Of a stretch of 64,000 bases of DNA, positions 35,347 to 46,780 are shown piece by piece. Positions within the stretch are counted from its first letter, which is position 1. Each line of letters opens with the position of its first letter. This DNA comes from Tetragonia tetragonoides (lineage: Eukaryota; Streptophyta; Magnoliopsida; Caryophyllales; Aizoaceae), in the NCBI GenBank assembly GCA_038025085.1, contig CM076147.1:10733501-10797500 (forward strand), written 5' to 3'. The position numbers and the translations under genes are program-made. The notes under the pieces are model-generated. The model did not search any database and was not told the DNA's origin. It saw only the letters and a program-made list of their open reading frames with translations.

Positions 35347-36820
35347 TGAAGAGTGCCTAAGTTACTCTAGAGGGAGGAGGGGGTGAATAGAGTGACTCCA
35401 ATTTCTCACGTTTTGCAACTTCAGAACAGGGTAGGGAACAACGTTATGGACGTTGTTCCTATGCATTGAACTAAAACAGAATGTAAAGAACTGAATGTAA
35501 ATAACACAAGGCTTTTTTACGTGGAAAACCTCCTAGGCTCAATAGGAGTAAAAACCACGACCCAGTTACTTGGGATTTTGTCACACTACTTCTCTTATAA
35601 CCAGAGCGAAAACCAGGATACAACACAGTACCCTAACACCACCACACATCGTCACTGATGTGTTGCCAGTCTCTCCAAGTCACACACTGACCTGCGAGAA
35701 ACTCTATGCTTGTTACTAAGCTAGAGCAATTACAAATAACCAGATTGTTTGTCCTATTACATGCTTCAACACTACACAAAATAAGACCACAGAAAACCTA
35801 TTATGCAATGACCAATCTAACCAAAGACTCAAACTGACCAGGACAGGGAATAGGGTTCAAGGTTGTTCTTTGTGAGTACAGGACATATCAGGTTTGGACG
35901 ATTTAGCGCTTTGCACAAATGATTCTGATCTCAATAATGCACGCAAAGTTAACGCTACAACTGAGCCTATTAGGCGCCTTATATAGGCAAGCCAAGGAGC
36001 TCAGTCCAATTAGGTTAAATCTCTTCAGAATATAAAAGATAAGATTTACTAAAAGATAGGATAGAGTTTAAGTAAAGATCAAAGACCTTTTCTTAACTCA
36101 ACCTATGTGATAAAAACCGTCCAAATACTTTAACAGAAAATCTTGGCTAGCTAGCAAGTGATTTATCAGAATATAACCTCTAAAAGATAATTAGAAATAT
36201 TCGAAAAGATAATTCACTTACCTTAACAATATAAAGTTGGCCATTAAGTAAAATACTTTTCCAAGATAATATCTTTTCAAAATAAAATACTTTCTTTTTA
36301 AAATACGATTTTGCAATAATCTTTTTTCAAAAATAAATTATATTTCTTCAGAAGAATATTTGTGTGAATATCTAAAAAGATAATACGCAAAATATTCGTA
36401 GAGATAATAAATACGATATTATGCAAACTCTTCCAGATACACAGCTTAGAAGGAACATGGTCCAACTAGTTTTTCCCCTTTGGTTCCTTCACCCTGCAGT
36501 GATGGTCACAGAGAACAGGGTTCACAAGAATGCTCCCCTGTACTCATAGACGCATGCACTCAGTCCCACAACCGTGTTCCCTTGTCATGATCAATTTAGA
36601 CTCTTGCTAACTAGTCAGGCATAGTACATAAAGACTAATGACAAATGCACTTAATCACATTACATTGTCTTCATATCTTGTTAGGATCCAAGCATCTTCA
36701 TGAGCAATCATGCTTTGAGCATTATACCTTCTTGCATCCTTAAGTTAACCTGCCATCATAGTTAGTTCACTCATAGATAAGGACACTTTGTTTGTTATCA
36801 TCAAAACCAGAAACCCAACA
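35347..36820 (-). repeat. 5' LTR of the Sirevirus
   Basis: 1474 bp, TGTTGGG to CTTCA on the minus strand. A TATA box (TATATAAG, complement of 35978-35985) is present. It matches the split left LTR apart from scattered substitutions and small indels. Confidence 0.92.
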
Positions 36821-37441
36821 ATCATCAAAGTAAGAAACAAAAAAAAAAAAAATAGAAAAATTTAAGTACTTAATCGAAAACCTAAGTAGTTTAATGTAGA
36901 AGAAGAGGGAGAGATCAGAAAAAGAGAGAGCACTAATCTACTGTTAAAAAGTCACTTTATAATGCCTAGAAAGATAATAGTTGGATTTGAGAAAATCAAG
37001 AGAAAGAAGAGGAAAGGTCCCTCGTCATTTCCGCATAAATCGTACAGAAGCACGATCGTGCCAACACGAAGCACAAAATCGGCATGATCATGCCTGATTG
37101 TTTCTTTAAAACCTGTAGCTATTGTCATGTACACATGATCATGTGTACTGGAAGCATGGTCATGCTCTTAGAAGACCCGAAAATTTCACTTTTTCTACCA
37201 TCTCTTATTATTCTATCTTTAATTCCTTCTTTTCTTGACACTCCAATGTCCATCTTAGATCCATTTGTACATTTTACCTCTAAAATGCTCCTAAAATCAC
37301 ATTAAGTGCACAAACATACCCCAATAGTGATCATTATCATAGAATGAAAATAATTCAATGAAAAACTAGGATAATCACATAAACATAGAACCGATGAGTG
37401 CATATAATTCATGAAAATCAACACTATTTAGGCACTCATCA
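36821..37441 (-). repeat. Gypsy-type LTR fragment (U3 side) with polypurine tract
   Basis: On the minus strand the fragment starts TGATGAGTGCC at 37441 and is preceded by AAATTTGGGGGAGTT (complement of 37442-37456), a textbook polypurine tract of large plant gypsy elements. It runs 620 bases and is cut by the Sirevirus at 36821; its distal part may be 18813-20491. A cluster of palindromes lies at 37050-37166. An internal region would be expected to the right. Confidence 0.65.
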
Positions 37442-37456
37442 AACTCCCCCAAATTT

Positions 37457-39050
37457 GAACATTTTATTTCTACAAGCAAAACACCTGAAAACAACAGAAA
37501 TTGGGATCAAAAGTCAAGAGATCACATTACCAATTTTAGTTTAAAAAGCAACATCAAATCCAAAAGAATCAAGCCAAGTCGAAGACGATTAAATCACATA
37601 ATCGTTTGAATTCACATAGCAAATCATGTAGTCCCCATCCATATATCCAAGTGTTACCACAAGATCCACCCTCGAATGTAGCATAGCAAAGTAAATAGAC
37701 CCTCACTCTAGGTAAGTGAACACTGTAACTCAAATGAGTTTAAAATTAACAATTCAAGTGGGTTTCACTCAATACTCATATCAGAAGTCATAGTTTACCA
37801 TATGCTCAACTATTGTCCCATATCTCCTTCCTTACGGGACAATTGAATAAAACGAGTGACGAGGATTTTTTAAGGTTGTAACTTAGGCTTGGGATGAAGG
37901 GTAGAACAAACTCATTCGGATAATTGTAAAAAGATTTCATGAAACTAGTAGAGCAAAAATCATCAATTCACCTCATGGCTATAAAGGTAAACAATGGCGA
38001 AACTTCGACTAATACAAAAAAAACAACATCAGACTAACATCACCAAATTTCATTGAAATACTCTTCGTTCAAGCCCAAACTCAACCTTTTTTATTCTTCT
38101 CTTTTTTTTCGTTTTTTTTGGGGAACTTTTTCTGATATTTTTTCTTTTGTCCTTGATTTTATTTTATTTTTTATTTTTTGTAACCAGAATATGAATTTCA
38201 ACTATTCTTTCAAGAACTCACACAAATTATGGATCAGAGTTCCACATCATGAAATGTAACATAAACTCCAAAGCAATCCTTACTCCACAAGTCTCATGAT
38301 ACAATGGTTAAATACGGTTTTTTCGGTTAAAAGGCTTGTAATGTAGATGAAAGCAAATAGGTAAAATTTGTAAGTAGTTCACAATGGATAGAACGTTTAT
38401 GTAGGCTTATTTGACAAATGTGAAAAAAGGTAAAATAATGCTTCAATCATACTCGTTTAATCAATGTCAAGTAGTGCATTCAGCGGAGAAAAGAGAAATG
38501 AATTGTCTCCGACACTTTACTTGAAATAATTATTACCATTTCTATTTTGTCTCGTGAGTGTCAGGGTATGAAGTACGGTGTTATAAAAGTATCCATAGTG
38601 TACTCAAATGTTTCCGCAATTGGAGAGTGTTCTGGTACCAAAATACCATATTGCAAAACCAACACATTTCAACAACAGGATATTTAATTGTTGATTTTTA
38701 TTTTAGTCAAAATCTCAAACACATCTTAACTTACAGATATCATACTCGGCAAAAATTTCTTCCCTCCATCCAACTGGCCCTCCTCACTCACCACAACAAG
38801 AAGAGCATCCATTTTCCTTAGAAAAGGAGCAAGAATTTAGTGTGAAATTTTTGTATGCACCTAATTATAATAATGCACATACAATAAGCTAATTCTCAAA
38901 AACAAATTAACTTACACCCGATACTATATCCATATGTTAGGGAAGAAGTGTCTTAAATAATTTTGGGACATTTTCTGCTTATACAAACGGGTGTGGGCGA
39001 AAAGAGGTTCACTGGAACATAACAACAAGGATAACTAGTTATCGCATCCA
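37457..39050. other. Non-coding AT-rich DNA, probably gypsy internal or 3' region
   Basis: No protein domain was recognised. T-rich tracts occur near 38090-38180. By position it could be the 3' untranslated region of the gypsy element whose 3' LTR starts at 37441, but nothing in the sequence confirms that. Confidence 0.3.
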
Positions 39051-39060
39051 AATAGTGAAA

Positions 39061-39215
39061 ATACCCAAGAGGTGTTGGCTCACTGGCAAACAAGTTGCAA
39101 CTTGTACACCAAGTCATGAGTTCAAATCTCCTAGGAAGCACCTACTGAATTAATTCGTGGAATACCCGAGGCCGTGTGTTAGGAGGTGCCCTTTAGCCAC
39201 GCCAAACCAAAAAAA
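39061..39215 (+). mobile_element. tRNA-derived SINE with 10-bp target duplication
   Basis: About 155 bp. An RNA polymerase III A-box-like word (TGGCTCACTGG, near 39075) and a B-box-like word (GAGTTCAAATCTC, near 39119) are spaced about 45 bases apart as in tRNA-derived SINEs. The 3' end is an A-run. The decamer AATAGTGAAA occurs at 39051-39060 and again at 39216-39225, a perfect target duplication. No protein is encoded; such elements move with LINE enzymes. Confidence 0.85.
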
Positions 39216-39357
39216 AATAGTGAAATAATAACATTATGCATTTTCAACACTAGCCTATAATTATAGGCAACATTGTTATACACAAATTTCATCAAGTTCA
39301 CCTCCGTTGTTGTGAACTAGCATCTCTCCATTACCTTTTCAAAGTGCTTTGAAAGGG

Positions 39358-40925
39358 TGTAAGAACCCTCGCCTTTCCGGCGCTAATTTGCGAGGATTTT
39401 GTTGGAATTAATGGTTCTTAAATAATACGTCATATGCACTTTTAATTCACTTGCAATGAGGAATAATGATTTGCAAGCAATGAAGTCGCCACCAATTTTG
39501 AGGAAACAATTGGAAATCATAAAAAATTGCACCCAATTCCTATTGGGAATTGACTCATACCCAAGGGGCTAAATATTGAGTTCGGGGGTGTAGGTACCAA
39601 AAAAACAAAACGAATCTCATCTAAATCGCCCGAATTAACGGCCTCTACTAAGCCTATCCATGTCAAATATATATTGAAGCTATATGGTTCCATACAAATC
39701 CGGTCATCCAAGATCCTAAATTAACTAGGCGGGTTAAAGACAACCAAATTATCTACCGTTATCACTTTGCACAATTTTTTTTTATCAAATTTACATGCGT
39801 ATTTATTATCAAACACAAGCAAAAGATGAGAGCAATAATAAAATCGCTCCAACCTACCACACTTTGCTAAATGCGCCAAGCATTGCATATGCGCATCAAT
39901 AAATTTGTTAGTACCTTCAATAGAAGAACAATGCAAAAATATTAACTTCATGCTAAATAAACTTAGGAGGTGGCTACATGCTTGCACAAACAATAAAAAA
40001 GATGCAAACTTGCATAAACTAAGAAAAAGATGCGAACTTTAAATTAAACTAACATGCATAATTATGCATAATTATTTACAAATGTCAAAACATGCATAAT
40101 TACTCAACCATAATCAAAAGTTAAATAAAACATGATTATAAACAATAAAAGAAGAAGTTTAATAAGAGGTTTAGGCCCACAGGATGGTTAATCTGGACGT
40201 TCTATTCGAACGGGACTAGTAGAATCAGAATTGCTCTTCAATCTTGGGTGCTAGGTTGGGTGCAATGGCTTGCTTGAGTCATCAAAAATCTGAATTCTCT
40301 ATGATTTGGGGTATTTGTGCTCTCAAATTGCTCTCAAAAGTATAAACTCACCAACCTCTCTCAAAAGAGGATGGCATGGAGTATTTATAGAGTTAGGGGA
40401 CAAAATTATGGGCCAAGGGTTACAAACCCGGCGCCAAACTCGGCCCAGCCAAAAAAATAGGCCCGGTGGCTACCCGGAGGGCAGTTGGGGGCCAGCGGCT
40501 GCTGCTGATACTTAGCGGCGTGCCGCTGGGCCTTGCGGCTGCGCTGAGGGCCCAGCCGTCACGCGTGTGCCGCCGGGTTAACATCGTCAGCCGCTCGACC
40601 AAGAGGCGCGCGCGCGACTAGGGATTTTTGACTTTTTGTGCTCAGTAAATTACGAAATTGCCCTTGGGCTGATCCAGGGGGTCGGGATTGAGCGGTTTTG
40701 ACCCAAATCTTCAAGACGCGATATCTCTTGATCCGGAAACCTGATTGAGGCAAGGTCAAAGGCGTTGGAATCCTTATAACAAGGGCTATCAAAAGACTGA
40801 GGTTTCAAGGAATTTAGTCTAGATTTCCGAGAAATGTTCTTTTCTACATACGTCCATGTTATTCCATTACCATTATCATCGAGCTTTGCGGTGACAGGGG
40901 ATGAGAACCGATTAGGGTGTCTACA
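39358..40925 (-). repeat. Tat-type Ty3/gypsy LTR (minus strand)
   Basis: On the minus strand it begins TGTAGACACC at 40925 and ends TTCTTACA at 39358, 1568 bp. A TATA box (TATAAATA, complement of 40382-40389) is followed by a pyrimidine-rich leader. The R/U5 part contains CACCCCCGAACTC and GGGTATGAGTC words that recur in the plus-strand LTR at 46732-48046, placing both in one lineage. A GC-rich block (40430-40620) rich in GCCGCTGG lies upstream of the TATA box. CTTTGACC-rich sequence at 40926-40950 gives a possible polypurine tract (AAAGTAGGGGCTTC on the minus strand), making this a 3' LTR. Confidence 0.75.
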
Positions 40926-41066
40926 GAAGCCCCTACTTTGACCGAGCTTGTGAAAGTGAAGGTCAAAGTATTTGCTAAAAATGCTTGCAGTATTTTTTTT
41001 AAAAATGCTTTATGTTAGAGAAAGAGATAAAAAAAGTAAATCCTGATCGCATGTGGTCATGGTTAC

Positions 41067-41270
41067 CTGCTTTGCGGGTGCCAACGTGACACTAATTTTA
41101 ATAGTCTCGACGTCAAAGAGCGTTGCTTAGCTCTGCTTTGCGGGTGCCAAAGTGACGCTAATTTTAATAGCCTCAACGTCAAAGAGTGTTGCGTAGCTCT
41201 GCTTTACGGGTGCCAACGTGACGCTAATTTTAATAGCCTCAACGTCAAAGAGCGTTGCGTAGATCTGCTT
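41067..41270 (+). repeat. Three tandem copies of a 66-bp repeat
   Basis: Units start at 41067, 41133 and 41199 with CTGCTTTGCGGGTGCCAA or close variants, plus a partial fourth at 41265. Each contains ACGTCAAAGAG and GTGACGCTAATTTTAATAG. They lie between the Tat LTR and the plant mobile domain gene, in its probable upstream region. Confidence 0.95.
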
Positions 41271-41980
41271 TGGTAATGCTTGTGTCTTGAGAAATTGTGC
41301 CTGCAAAAATTAGATAATGTGCCTGTGCCAGCAAAAATTAGATTGTACTGGGTCCCTAGGATAGGAAACCGTGTTGTCGGGCTAAAAACATCATTTTGGG
41401 TGACGTGCCCGCATCTCCCGGGCTTCTAATGGTCGAGAAATGCAATCCCGCGTGGAATTTGAACTCGTGGGCCCGCCCCGTGAGACACGGATGAGAAAAG
41501 AGGTCCATCGACCACGCGCTAGGCCACTGAAAGCTGAGCGGCCTTATGGGGCCCGCTCAGTGGCTCAGATGGCGTCGCGGAGGTGCTGCGAGCAGCCGCT
41601 CGGCCTGGCGGCATAGCCGCTTGGGCCAGCGGCCTGGGCGGCCTTGAACCGGGCCGCTGGGCCGGTTCAGTGGCGCGGGTTAGGGTTTAAGTGAGAGAAG
41701 GCCAATTTTCGGGTAATTTCTTCCCCAAAATTTCGAGCCTCTCTCTCTCTAGCTCCATTGTTGCTCAAATCTCAATTCTTGCTCATTCTTGCTCAAATTT
41801 GCTCCTTTTTGCTTGCATTGGCTTGCTTTTGCATAATCTTTGCATAATTTGAAGTTTATTTGTGTTTTCTCATAAATTTGAGGTGAATTTGAGATTGGGT
41901 TTTTGAAACCCTTGGAGAGAGAAAATTCGAAATTCTCCATTTTTGCTTGTTGTTCTTGCTTGCTTGTTCATCCTTCTTCC

Positions 41981-44677
41981 ATGGCTCCAAAATTGGGAAA
42001 GAGGAGGAGTAGGAGGACCGAGGTGCGGGAGGAGGTCGAGGAAATCGATATTTTTACCAAGACTTTTCCACCTCATGTGAAGCCTCCATAGAGGAAGCCT
42101 AATGTGGCTTTTCCGACCGGCGACTTATTTGAGCTCTCGGGCTTCCAAGTTTGTGGAAAGTCGTCAAACTTTGAATTCATAGTTTTATGCATTGAATTTG
42201 AGTTTATATGCTTGCCTTGAATAGTATTTGTTTAGAGTTTGTATACAATTGTCAAGTTTGTAACGCATGTGATCTTGCGCGGCTTGAACAAACTTAGAAA
42301 CATGCTTAGGATTGAACATTTGATTGAAATGTGAACCTAAGGGGTTGCAAACTTGATCATAGGAACCTGATGGGAATTTGAAGGCCCATGGAAACTATGG
42401 CTCTTCGATTAAGCTTTTCAAAACCTTGCGCAAAGAGGTGTAAGATGCGGTTTTGAATGCAGGGTTTGGGCCCCTTTTGAGAGCGGCGGAGTCGGTTGAG
42501 CGAGTCAAGAGATGTATTGTTCTGTTGTCTTTGGAGCGTGTTTGGGACACTACTAATACTTTCCATTTTCCTAATGGGGAAATGATGATTACTCCTTTGG
42601 AGATTGCGAAGTTGACCGGGGTACCTTTCGTGGGTATGCCCATTGTTTATAACGTTTCCATTCGAAAATGTAAGACGGAGTTGGTGGAGCTCTTCGGTCC
42701 TTGGGGAAACACTTTGGGTCACCACTACCATTCTTACAGTGAGCTTTTTACTGCTTTGAAAGACCTGAGGTATAAGAGTAATACCTCGGTGGAGCAAAGG
42801 CCGAGGATGTTCGTCCCCTACCTCCTTGCCAGAACGCATTCATGCCATCTACCTCCCGAGTCTGCTGGATTGGAAGAGAGTGAGAGAGTACAACTGGGGG
42901 TTGTTGGGCTATGTCAACCTGCCGCGTAAATGACGAGGGGTACAAGCAGGCAAACCCTCCTGCTGTGAGCTTATGCGGCTTTTGAAAGGTTTTACAGGTG
43001 CGTTTTCTTACCTTTGTATTTGTTTTGCATGATATGCATGATTTAAGTGTGCGGTGCTTAATTTCATGTTTTTATGTAGCCTTGGTTTTTTGAGCATTTC
43101 CCGGACTTGGCGCCTACGGGATGGGCCTTGGACTTACCGGTTTATAGGGTATGGCGTCATATGGGTCCTGTGCCTTTGCATACCCTCCAGTAGTATAGGG
43201 AGGCTCTCTTGCGCATTGACTAGTACAAGGTAAGAACATAATACTTGTTGTATGGATTGTATAGATTGTATTTCTTGGTGTGAAAATATCTTATGTTGCA
43301 TGCTTGTGTAGATTGACTACTTCCCATGGGCAAAGTATCATGAGTCGACTCCAGACACCATCCTAGCCTCTAGGGCGGTGGACCGTCTGAGGATCCTGAT
43401 TGCGGGCCCGTTCCCATTTGAGTGGTACCTAGGGGAGTAGATTTTCCGTCAGGTTTATCCCGATTTGGAGGGCCCGAGGATTCCTTTGGATCCTCCCTCG
43501 TCCATGTTCTTGGTGAGGTGCTTGTCTCGCGAGCAGGTTGCGGAGGCCATGGTGGGCTCAGATGCTATGCGGTATTTGAGGGAGCCTGCGGAAGACCTTG
43601 CGGGGCATTACGAGCAGTTCCGCCGTGATCACCTCATGCCTTCATTTGTGGGCTTGAAGGTAAGAACTTATGCTTAATATTCTATGCCTTTCTTGCCTTA
43701 TTGATGCTAACTTACTTTGCTTTGTAGGAACCTCGGGTTGATGACACCGAGGTGAATGTCCCGGATTTGCTGGTCTGAGGCCGGGATTATGGCAAGAAGG
43801 AGTGCTGGGGAGAGATCCCTATGACGGAGGACCTTGATGAAGACATTCAGGGCCTTTCTATTCCCGTTGGGCATCCAGGGGTAAATTTGTAATTTTACTG
43901 AAGTGTGCAATGCCTTGCTTCAATATATGCTTGTACTAACTTTTCCTTGTGTAGCTTGATCGTGAGCAGATCGAGAAGGTCTTCAAGATGATGCATGCCA
44001 TGAAGTCTTGGATATCCCGATCCCTTTCGAATGGTACTTGCTCAAGAGCTGACTTGGACAAGGTAAGCTTTGCATTTTGCATTTGCAAAGTTGCATGCTT
44101 TGAGAAATGTGTCTTATGACTTTCTTTTGGATGCAAGTTGAATACCGTCGACCCCTTCCTCGAAGGTCACGACAGGTGGTGCTATCAGATGATTAGGGAG
44201 TGAGCTCTCCTGAGCATAGTCCTTCTCGCGAGAGGGGCCCTCGGAGGAAGAGTCCTAGAAGAGAGAGAGTGTGTCTGTACATCGGTCGGACCACCCTGGA
44301 GGAGTAGGATGACTCCGTATGTGGAGCTTGCTCCTATGCATGTGCTGACGTATCTTCCTTATCCTGGGCATGTGCTGACGTATCTTCCTTATCCTGGGTA
44401 TGCGGGATATCCTTTGTATGGTGGCCTTTACTATCATCCCCCGGTTTCTACTCTTATGGTGCCTACCATGCCTCCTCGTTCTTCGTGGAGGTATGACTCG
44501 AGCTATGCTGGGGAAGGCATTTCATATCGGGAGCCTACCCGACATTCCTCTTTTGACCCTAGCCAGTTTGTGGCGTCGATCTTTGGTGATGAGGTGCGGA
44601 GGTCGGATTACCACTTTGAGGTGCCCCGTATGGATGATGATGCGGGTGATAGCTTTTATGATAATATATTTGTGTGA
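41981..44677 (+). pseudogene. Plant mobile domain (PMD) protein pseudogene, multi-exon
   Basis: The domain core is clear at 42453-42900: TNTFHFPNGEMMITPLEIAK is the PMD signature, followed by LTGVPFVGMP. The likely ATG is 41981 (MAPKLGKRRSRR). Later exons can be followed by clean GTAAG/TGTAG junctions: about 43080-43229, 43314-43659, 43728-43880, 43955-44062 and 44139-44677. The domain continues through EWYLGE near 43421. The C-terminus is tyrosine/proline-rich with an exact 10-residue duplication (HVLTYLPYPG, 44338-44397). In-frame stops (for example 42089-42091 and 43437-43439) and a frameshift near 42890 make it a pseudogene. PMDs occur in MAIN/MAIL host genes and as extra ORFs in gypsy and Mutator elements; here it is antisense to the adjacent Tat LTR. 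Confidence 0.75.
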
Positions 44678-45486
44678 AATACATTTTGAACATTTGTATT
44701 GAACCAACATTCGGACTTTGCTTGTAGAATATTGCTTGCTTATTTATCGGTCCCTGCACATAATTAGGCTAATACAAATGCACACGTAGTCAAGAAAAAT
44801 CGCAAGTAATAGCCATTTAGCAAAAAAAAGTACAACCAAAAAGTTAAAATTGGGTGTACCCTATCCCCCCCTAAAAAAAAGAAAAAAGGAAAGGGGTGAA
44901 AAATGAAATGAAAATAATAAGTAAAAAAAAAAGGGGTTAATAAAAGATGAGAAAAGGAAAAGATGATAATCAGCAAAAAAATAAATAAGGAAATTGTGGA
45001 GTTTCCATTAATATTAAGGAAATAATAGAAAATAGAAAAAATAGGTAAAAGAGCCATATTTGAGTCCAAATCGGTTAAGGAAAGTGCCCAAAACCGGAGA
45101 AAAAGGATTTATCTGGAGAAAAGGGTCCGGCGGCCAAGGGGAGCAGCCCAGTGGCTCACGCGGAGCAGCGGGGGCGAAAAGGGCTGCCGCCAGGCTCTAG
45201 TGTCCGACCCTGGGGCTCGGCGGCGTGCCGCTAAGGCTCAGCAGCTGGCCGCTGGGCTTGCAGCCGCTGGGTCTGCACTGGACTATCGAGCACCGCTTAG
45301 CCTTCAGCGGCCGACCCAAGGCCGCTGGAGCCCCTTTTTGATGAGTTGCCTTATTTTTTCGTCTTTTTCGTGCGAGCCTTATATGAGCCTTGGGTTAGTC
45401 CGGATTAGGACATCACCTTCATAATTTGTTAGCAACAGAGAGCTTTTTAGAGAGAGAAACCCCCTAATTATCCTTAGATTTCATCC
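44678..45486. other. Intergenic region with GC-rich block and probable promoter
   Basis: No gene. The first half is A-rich with C-runs. A GC-rich block at 45125-45340 repeats GCCGCTGG and shares CGGCGTGCCGCT with the Tat LTR at 40515-40530. A TATA-like TTATATGAG near 45378 lies about 105 bases before the DUF7745 ATG, so this is probably its promoter. The open frame at 45200-45424 reflects the GC block only. Confidence 0.5.
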
Positions 45487-46780
45487 ATGACGAGCTTTGA
45501 TGTTAAATTTGGCAAGTGGTTACAATCCATGACCCCCAAAGAGAGGATGAGACTTGTGCCTTTCCACTTGAATGCTCTCTTCCACCTTAAGCAAGTTCAA
45601 ATCGTATGGAATCTTCTTCAGGCCGCAATTGAGTTTTTGGACGATAAACTTCATGTTTTTCCCTTTGGGTATAATGAATTATGTCCTCTTCCCGAAGAAT
45701 TTGCCGCTATCCTTGGGTTTCCTCATGACCAAGCTCCCGCCACTCCATGGTTTGGAGCAAACCTTGAAGGCTATTACAAAAGGTATCTTGGCCTATCACC
45801 GACACAAGCTTCCTCCGTTGCTAGGAGTGGTGAATTAGACCTCAATGGCATAATTGACATCTTCTTCCCCAAGGTAAGGGATAACCATGACGTGATGAGT
45901 GAGACCTATTATAAGCGTGCCTTTATTTTATGTCTCTTGCATAGGTAACTCTTTGTTGGTGGAGGTAATAATGGTAAAACTAATATGCTTAGAATTGTTG
46001 AACAAATTCAAAACGATTTTACTCCTATGTATCTTGTCCTTGGTGAAACCATAATTTGCTTGTACCGCAAAAAACAAGAGCCATCGCTTGGTGGATGGAT
46101 GGGAAGCCCTATTCTTCTCCAAGTAAGTGCTTAGATAATTTGCTTGAATTATTTGCTTTGTTAATAATGTATATTTTTCCTTTTTGTAGATATGGCATCT
46201 TGAGCACATGTTCTTTATTGAGAGACCTGCTAATGCGCTCAAATATCAACCAAAGCAATTTTCTGCAAGCCGGAGATTGTATTATGAATCTACTATTGAC
46301 GAATGGTGTGGGTACCTCAAACCATGTCCCTTGCTGCGATGGACCGTCAAGTGGTGGGGTCTAAAATCCCCAATCGGATGCAGCAAGGATACGGGATATT
46401 ATCAATTCCTTGGTCTCTATAACTAAACCTACATATTTCCTAGCCATATCATGCGACAATATGGGAAACTCCAAATTATCCCAAAAAAGGATAGTGTTCC
46501 TCCTACCATGCGAATCTTGACAATTAGTATGGTAAGATCATGGGAGTGTGCATGGGATCGTCATCCTAAGTTGACTATTCCTCATGTAAAGGCACCTACG
46601 GCCATATCTTCGGCTTATGAGGCTTGGATGGATTGCAAGACCGAGGAGGGTCGCCGTGCATATAAGAAATCCGAACAAGGCGATCTTAAGGCCCAATCGG
46701 TCAAAGCTAGCCTAAAACTCTCAAACCCTATTGTAGACGCCAAAAAAGTAGCTTCAGATTTCTCCGCAAAAGCACGATGA
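45487..46780 (+). pseudogene. DUF7745-type protein pseudogene with one intron, cut by an LTR
   Basis: Exon 1 (45487-46122) starts MTSFDVKFGKWLQSM and carries family words such as VFPFGYNELCPLPEEFAAIL. A GTAAGT donor at 46123 and a TTTTTGTAG acceptor at 46189 define a 67-bp intron that keeps the frame (exon 2 starts IWHLEHMFFIERP). The exon 2 words WWGLKSPIGCSKDTGYYQF and MVRSWECAWDRHP are conserved in this plant family of unknown function, which I recall mainly from retroelement neighbourhoods. Only two nonsense codons were found, at 45946-45948 and 46424-46426. The last 16 codons lie inside a Tat-type LTR beginning at 46732, so the native C-terminus was lost. Confidence 0.75.

Larger units (their letters stand above)
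20492..36820 (-). mobile_element. Sirevirus-type Ty1/copia retrotransposon, interrupted by a CRM gypsy
   Basis: On the minus strand the element starts TGTTGGGTTTC at 36820 and ends at 20492. Its 5' LTR is 35347-36820 and its 3' LTR 20492-27787 (split by the CRM element). Order within is LTR, primer site, gag, protease, integrase, RT, RNase H, an extra ORF, polypurine tracts, LTR. Without the inserted gypsy it is about 10.5 kb, in the size range of Sireviruses. Flanking pentamers ATCTT (20487-20491) and ATCAT (36821-36825) match at four of five positions. All genes are broken. Confidence 0.9.
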
